NCBI GenBank assembly: GCA_002427845.1 | Contig: DIYZ01000186.1 | Location: 44,225 to 90,571, forward strand | Length of the DNA: 46,347 nt | Source of the DNA: Chloracidobacterium sp. UBA6041 | Lineage (GTDB): Bacteria; Acidobacteriota; Blastocatellia; Pyrinomonadales; Pyrinomonadaceae | Direction of reading: 5' to 3' | Notes under the pieces: generated by a model | The model's input: only the letters and a program-made list of their open reading frames with translations | Told to the model about the DNA's origin: nothing | Databases searched by the model: none | Made by a program: the position numbers and the translations under genes | Shown here: positions 41,326 through 46,347 of the stretch, in pieces | How the letters are laid out: the number at the start of each line of letters is the position of its first letter | Numbering within the stretch: position 1 is the first letter of the stretch

Positions 41326-44049
41326 GTGAGGAAAGAGACTTTGACAAACTCGCGGCAGCGGCTTTCTGCGTTCATGCTCTCGTTGTCTGTGTTGGCGATT
41401 GCTCCGGCGGTCCAAGCGCAGTCAGTTCCAGGTCAACTCAATTCCAACCTGCTCTCCGAATTCAAGTGGCGCTTGATTGGTCCGTCCAGTCCGGCGGGTC
41501 GCGTCTGGCAGGTGGTTGGCGATGAGAACAACCCAAAAACTTTTTATGTTTGCACGGCGGGCGGGGGTCTCTGGAAAACCACCGACAACGGAACCACGCT
41601 CTTACCTATCTTCGACAATCAAACTTCTGCTTCCACCGGCGCAGTCGCGGTGGCAAAGTCCAATTCAAATCTCGTTTGGGTAGGAACAGGCGAGCCGGCA
41701 AACACGCGCGCCAACTCTTGGGGCGACGGTGTTTACAAATCTATTGACGGCGGCAAGAGCTGGAGTCATCTGGGACTCGGAGACAGCCGGCAGATAAGCG
41801 CAATCGTAATTCATCCAACCAGGCCCGACACGGTTTACGTTGCCGCGATGGGCTACGAGTGGGGCCGAAATAGCGAACGCGGAATTTTCAAGACTACTGA
41901 TGGCGGAAGAACCTGGAACAAGGTTCTTTACATTAACGACACGACGGGATTCATCGACTTGCAAGCTGACCCGAAAAACCCGGATGTTCTCTACGCCGCG
42001 GCATGGCAGCGCTTTCGTTTTGGCGGCGGCGACATGGCTGAGTCAGGACCAGAAAGCGGTATTTACAAGAGTGTTGATGGCGGAAAGAAGTGGACCAAAC
42101 TTACAGGCGGCCTGCCTAAAGAGGACAAGAGCAAGATTACGATTGCAGTCGCCCACAACAATCCCAGGATCGTCTACGCCGCGATTCTCACCGGCGAACC
42201 CGCGCCCGGCGGAAAGAGAACCATCGATACCGGCGGCGTCTTTCGTTCTGCCGACGGTGGCAAAACATGGCAGCGCATGAACTCCACCATGACCAGCTAT
42301 TACTACGATCGCCTCAACGTCGATCCCGGCGATGACAATCGCATCTGGATGCCGGTATTCGATCTGATGGTTTCTACAGACGGCGGCAAGACATTAGCCA
42401 AGGCAAACATGAAACATGTGCATAACGATCTGCACAGCATTTGGATCGATCCGTCTGATCCACAGCACCTCATTATTGGCGGTGATGGCGGCATAAATCT
42501 TTCCTACAACCGAGGCGCCACCTGGCAGCAGGCTGTTTTGCCGATTGGTCAATTCTACGAAGTCGCGGTCGACAATCAGGATCCCTATTACGTGTTAGGC
42601 GGTATGCAGGATACAGGACACTGGCTTGGTCCTAATCAGACTCACGATAACGAGGGCATTACCAACTACGATTGGATCAAGCTCCGCTTCAATGGCGATG
42701 GTATGTCGATTCACTCCGATCCAACCGATCCCAAGGTGATCTACATGGTCCAGGAGTTTGGCAACTTCTCGCGGTTAGACTTGCGAACGTGGGACCGCAA
42801 GGAGCTTTTGCCAAACGCGGATGAAGCTAAGAAGCGCGGCTTGCACGCCTTCCGCTACGATTGGACACCACCGATGATCATTTCTGCTCACGATCCGGAA
42901 GTCCTTTATCTCGGCAGCAATTATCTTTTCAAGTTTACCAAGCGCGGCGATAAGTGGGAGATCATCAGCCCGGATCTCACCGCGCAGCAGGGAAACGACT
43001 GGAATGGCGACAAGCAAACTTACACCGGCTATCACAGTTACGGCGCATTGTTCTCTATTGCAGAATCACCGCTTGATGCGAAGGTGATCTGGACGGGCGC
43101 GGATGACGGCCCGATTTACGTCACTCGCAATGGCGGCACCTCGTGGATGAATGTTACCGAAAACTTCCCGGCCGGCACACCAACTTACGCCGTGGTTAGC
43201 GAAATCGAAGCTTCCAATTTTGACAAGGGCACGGCCTACGTGGCTTACGACGCGCACACGCGCGAGGACCATAAGGCCTATCTCTATGCCACGAACGACT
43301 ATGGCAAAAGCTGGTTCGATATCACTGGTGACTTGCCGCCAGGCGGATCCAGTTACGTTATTCGTGAAGATCCGGTAAACCCAAACCTGCTATTTGCAGG
43401 CACGGAGTTTGGCCTTTATTTGACGATTGATCGCGGTCACCATTGGCTGCAGCTAAAAAACAACCTGCCGACAGTGGGAGTGCGCGCTCTGGCGATCCAG
43501 GCGCGCGATCACGATCTCGTGGTGGGCACGTTTGGCCGGGCAATTTGGGTGACTGACATTGCGCCGTTTGAACAAATGAATGAGCGCGTACTGCAACAAC
43601 CCGCGCATCTTTTTGAGGTGAAGCCGGGAGTGCTCTTTAAAACGCGCTACACTTACGGAGCGACGATTGAGGAGTTGAATGGCGACACGTTTTTCCGCGC
43701 GGAGAATCCTCCTTTCGGAACGGCCATCACCTATTATTTACATTCGGATTCAGGCCAGGAGGTATCGCTGATCATCAATGACAGTAAGGGGAATGTGGTG
43801 CGCACGCTTAAGGGTCCAGGAAGCGCGGGCGTTCATCGGGTTAACTGGGATCTGAAACGTCAGGACAAGGTTAGTGATGCCGTGGCCGAACGCGCCGGCG
43901 TGACGACCCTATCGGAACGAGAAGCTCTTGATTGGGTTGCGCCCGGCAACTACACAGTTACGCTGAATGCCGCGGGCCTATCTTTAAAGAATCCGGTGGT
44001 GGTGCAAAAAGAAGCGGCTGGTGTGAAGCTTGTGCCTGTCAGGAAGTAG
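41326..44049 (+). CDS. Exported sortilin/VPS10-like beta-propeller protein
   Basis: 907 residues from GTG 41326, with a signal peptide (FMLSLSVLAIAPAVQAQ). The body is a run of BNR/Asp-box blades, for example SIDGGKSWSH, TTDGGRTWNK, SVDGGKKWTK, SADGGKTWQR and STDGGKTLAK. These make one or two large propellers as in VPS10/sortilin and exo-sialidase-like proteins. A C-terminal beta domain (GNVVRTLKGPGSAGVHRVNW) follows. Such proteins are annotated as glycosyl hydrolases in Acidobacteriota, but no catalytic proof is visible; binding of secreted peptides or glycans is as likely. Confidence 0.82.
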   Translation: MRKETLTNSRQRLSAFMLSLSVLAIAPAVQAQSVPGQLNSNLLSEFKWRLIGPSSPAGRVWQVVGDENNPKTFYVCTAGGGLWKTTDNGTTLLPIFDNQTSASTGAVAVAKSNSNLVWVGTGEPANTRANSWGDGVYKSIDGGKSWSHLGLGDSRQISAIVIHPTRPDTVYVAAMGYEWGRNSERGIFKTTDGGRTWNKVLYINDTTGFIDLQADPKNPDVLYAAAWQRFRFGGGDMAESGPESGIYKSVDGGKKWTKLTGGLPKEDKSKITIAVAHNNPRIVYAAILTGEPAPGGKRTIDTGGVFRSADGGKTWQRMNSTMTSYYYDRLNVDPGDDNRIWMPVFDLMVSTDGGKTLAKANMKHVHNDLHSIWIDPSDPQHLIIGGDGGINLSYNRGATWQQAVLPIGQFYEVAVDNQDPYYVLGGMQDTGHWLGPNQTHDNEGITNYDWIKLRFNGDGMSIHSDPTDPKVIYMVQEFGNFSRLDLRTWDRKELLPNADEAKKRGLHAFRYDWTPPMIISAHDPEVLYLGSNYLFKFTKRGDKWEIISPDLTAQQGNDWNGDKQTYTGYHSYGALFSIAESPLDAKVIWTGADDGPIYVTRNGGTSWMNVTENFPAGTPTYAVVSEIEASNFDKGTAYVAYDAHTREDHKAYLYATNDYGKSWFDITGDLPPGGSSYVIREDPVNPNLLFAGTEFGLYLTIDRGHHWLQLKNNLPTVGVRALAIQARDHDLVVGTFGRAIWVTDIAPFEQMNERVLQQPAHLFEVKPGVLFKTRYTYGATIEELNGDTFFRAENPPFGTAITYYLHSDSGQEVSLIINDSKGNVVRTLKGPGSAGVHRVNWDLKRQDKVSDAVAERAGVTTLSEREALDWVAPGNYTVTLNAAGLSLKNPVVVQKEAAGVKLVPVRK

Positions 44050-44324
44050 TCGGAGTCAAAAAAGACCATGGGCACCGACCTCCCCCAAGACCGGCGCCCT
44101 TGCCTTTATCTCAGTTCTCCCATGGAGAATTAACGATGCGGGATATTAGCCCGGGTCCTGTGGGCCATGGTTGCAGTAATCTTGCAAAGACTTCACGACG
44201 CCGTAACAAAAGCTTTCGCAAACCATTTCACCCGGCTCTCTTGTTATTTAACTTTTAGTCTCACAGAAAATCAGTAAAATCGCTCACTCACGCCCACACA
44301 AAGTTCATATGGAGGAAATTTTTG

Positions 44325-46301
44325 ATGCCCGAGCCCCGCGTTGCGCCCTATGGTTCCTGGAAATCTCCGATAACCGCCGACTTGATTGTTAGCGGATCCA
44401 TTGGCCTATCACAGCCGCTAATTGATGGTGAAGACATTTACTGGGTTGAGATGCGTCCGACTGAAGGCGGGCGCGGCGTGATCGTGAAGCGAGATGCGCA
44501 TGGATTCATCAGCGACATAACTCCGCCGCCGTTTAATGTGCGAACTCGCGTTCATGAGTATGGCGGAGGGGATTACGCAGTTCGGGACGGTTCAGTTTAC
44601 TTTTCAAATTTTTCGGATCAGCGACTTTATCTGGTGCGCGATGGGGCGCCAGCCCGGGCAATTACTCCCGAGATTGACAGGCGTTATGCCGATGCGCTCG
44701 TTGATGACAAAAGGAAGCGGCTGATTTGCGTGCGCGAAGATCACACCGTCAGTGGTAGAGAAGCAATAAACACTTTGGTGAGCCTGAACTTTGCAAGCAA
44801 TGACGACGGCGGCTGGGTACTCGTCTCGGGCAATGACTTTTATTCGTCCCCGCGGTTGAGTCCGGATGGCTCCCGGCTGGCGTGGTTAACCTGGAATCAT
44901 CCCAATATGCCGTGGGACGGCACCGAGCTTTGGATCGGCACGTTTGGCAAGGATGGCCAACTCGAAAGCAGTGAGCGCGTTGCCGGCGGTAGTAACAAGT
45001 CCATTTTTCAACCGGAATGGTCTCTCGGCGGCGCGCTCTATTTTGTGTCAGACCGAAGTGGCTGGTGGAACCTTTACCGCATCGCGCCGGACGGCACCGT
45101 TGAGCCGGTCTGCGAGAGGGAGGCCGAGTTTGGCATGCCCCAGTGGGGCCTGGGCATGTCGTGTTACGCATTCGCTTCTGCGGAAAATGGTGCAGAGAAT
45201 CACGTGGAAAAAAGCGCAGCAGAACGAATCGTCTGCGCCTATATCGAAAGCGGCATTTCGCGCCTCGCACTAATCGACACGCAAACGAAAAATTTTACGC
45301 CGGTGAATGCTACCTACACCGACGTACGATACGTACGCGCTTCGAAAAGAAACGCGGTAATGCGCGCTGCCTCGCCGACCGAGCCGGCAGCTATTGTTAG
45401 TTTTGATTTGAACTCGGGAACGTTTGCAGTCTTGCGCCGATCAAGTAGCCTGCAGATCGACGAGGGATATCTTTCTGAGCCGCGCGCAGTGGAGTTTCCT
45501 ACAGAAGAAGGACTGACGGCCCATGGATTTTTTTATCCACCAAAGAACCGCGATTACCGCGCCCCTGAAGGGCAACGGCCGGCGCTGTTAGTGGAAAGCC
45601 ACGGCGGGCCTACCTCGGCGGCGACAACTGCCATGAGTCTCGGTATTCAATATTGGACCAGCCGGGGAATCGCGGTGCTGGACGTGAACTACGGCGGCAG
45701 CAGCGGATTTGGACGGAGCTATCGCGAACGATTGAAGGGCAAGTGGGGCATCGTTGATGTCGACGATTGCGCCAACGGCGCGCGCTACCTGGTGAAACAA
45801 GGCGAGGTTGACGAGAACCGGCTGATGATCACCGGCGGGAGTGCCGGCGGCTATACGACTCTTTGCGCGCTCACCTTTCGGCAGACGTTCAATGCCGGCG
45901 GGAGCCATTACGGGGTCAGCGATGCGGAAGCACTCGCGCGGGAGACACACAAATTTGAATCGCGATACCTCGAAGGGTTCATGGGCCCGTATCCCGAAAG
46001 CAGAGAAACGTATTACCAGCGTTCGCCAATAAACTTTACCGATCGCTTGTCATGTCCGGTGATCTTCTTCCAGGGACTCGAGGATAAAGTGGTGCCGCCT
46101 AACCAGGCGCAGATGATGGTTGATGCATTGCGCGCGAAGGGAATTCCGGTAGCATATCTTCCTTTCGAAGGCGAGCAACATGGATTCCGCCAGGCGAAAA
46201 ACATCAAACGCGCGCTCGACGGCGAACTCTATTTTTATTCGCGTGTGCTGGGATTTGAAATTGCGGAAACGCTTGAACCAGTCAGGATTGAGAATCTGTA
46301 A
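44325..46301 (+). CDS. S9 family prolyl oligopeptidase-like serine peptidase
   Basis: About 658 residues from ATG 44325; GGAGGA lies eight bases upstream, which decides it over the TTG one codon earlier. An N-terminal seven-bladed propeller is followed by an alpha/beta hydrolase domain. The catalytic triad is visible: Ser at about 505 in GGSAGGYTT, Asp at about 586 in GLEDKVVPPNQ, and His at about 617 in GEQHGFR. It resembles dipeptidyl aminopeptidase/acylaminoacyl peptidases. No signal peptide is seen, so it is likely cytoplasmic and acts on short peptides. Confidence 0.93.
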   Translation: MPEPRVAPYGSWKSPITADLIVSGSIGLSQPLIDGEDIYWVEMRPTEGGRGVIVKRDAHGFISDITPPPFNVRTRVHEYGGGDYAVRDGSVYFSNFSDQRLYLVRDGAPARAITPEIDRRYADALVDDKRKRLICVREDHTVSGREAINTLVSLNFASNDDGGWVLVSGNDFYSSPRLSPDGSRLAWLTWNHPNMPWDGTELWIGTFGKDGQLESSERVAGGSNKSIFQPEWSLGGALYFVSDRSGWWNLYRIAPDGTVEPVCEREAEFGMPQWGLGMSCYAFASAENGAENHVEKSAAERIVCAYIESGISRLALIDTQTKNFTPVNATYTDVRYVRASKRNAVMRAASPTEPAAIVSFDLNSGTFAVLRRSSSLQIDEGYLSEPRAVEFPTEEGLTAHGFFYPPKNRDYRAPEGQRPALLVESHGGPTSAATTAMSLGIQYWTSRGIAVLDVNYGGSSGFGRSYRERLKGKWGIVDVDDCANGARYLVKQGEVDENRLMITGGSAGGYTTLCALTFRQTFNAGGSHYGVSDAEALARETHKFESRYLEGFMGPYPESRETYYQRSPINFTDRLSCPVIFFQGLEDKVVPPNQAQMMVDALRAKGIPVAYLPFEGEQHGFRQAKNIKRALDGELYFYSRVLGFEIAETLEPVRIENL

Positions 46302-46347
46302 ACAGGCCAGCCTCTAGACTTGAGAGAATTGTTACTTGAGGCGGGGG

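Noticed and set aside
39141..46347. Integron integrase near the array
   Set aside because: No tyrosine recombinase motifs (RxxH...Y with the IntI patch) were found on either strand to the right of the array.

Overview
The window is a bacterial chromosome segment of moderately high GC. Several genes point to Acidobacteriota, possibly a Blastocatellia-type soil lineage: DUF885 lipopeptidase, sortilin-like beta-propeller protein, S9 peptidase, a TonB/Oar-type receptor remnant and many palindromic intergenic repeats. This taxon is an inference from gene style, not a measured placement. I saw no tRNA, rRNA or CRISPR array.

Region 1 (0-10.3 kb) is aromatic amino acid metabolism. After a FAD/Rieske oxidoreductase comes phenylalanine 4-hydroxylase (phhA) and then a complete, tightly overlapping trpE-G-D-C-F-B-A operon. 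Both units carry what reads as a ribosome-mediated attenuator. phhA is preceded by an unreported 31-codon leader peptide with six Tyr and two Phe codons and a strong U-tailed terminator. trpE is preceded by a 37-codon leader with a Trp-Tyr-Trp run and its own terminator. In both, mutually exclusive 1:2, 2:3 and 3:4 pairings can be drawn from the sequence. The phhA case suggests that Tyr starvation switches on Tyr synthesis from Phe.

Region 2 (10.6-19 kb) holds a LigC-like DNA ligase, a truncated lipoprotein gene ending in an attC-like hairpin, a DUF6624-like exported protein, a ligase 3' remnant, a LmbE-type deacetylase, ruvC, an exported protein and a DUF885 peptidase. Region 3 (19-27 kb) holds an ECF sigma factor overlapping a very large zinc-finger/FecR anti-sigma protein, then two ABC ATPase-permease pairs. 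The second permease has lost its adjacent ribosome binding site to a palindromic element inserted in the operon. Region 4 (27-33 kb) holds an alkyladenine glycosylase, a TauE/SafE permease, a CDGSH protein, a MITE-like element, small membrane/exported proteins, a diheme cytochrome-like protein, a frameshifted VOC protein and a methyltransferase.

Region 5 (about 32.95-39.0 kb) looks like an integron cassette array without an integrase in view (CALIN). Every gene is on the minus strand and most are followed at once by an imperfect palindrome with attC boxes (GTTAGAC, GTTAGGC and others) and extrahelical bases at matching places. Cargo: an amidohydrolase, a Tat-exported flavin amine oxidase, three membrane-anchored unknowns (one frameshifted), hicB with a nonsense-mutated hicA, and a small Cys-rich protein. 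Region 6 (39-46.3 kb) returns to exported chromosomal enzymes: gamma-glutamyltransferase, a sortilin/VPS10-like propeller and an S9 peptidase.
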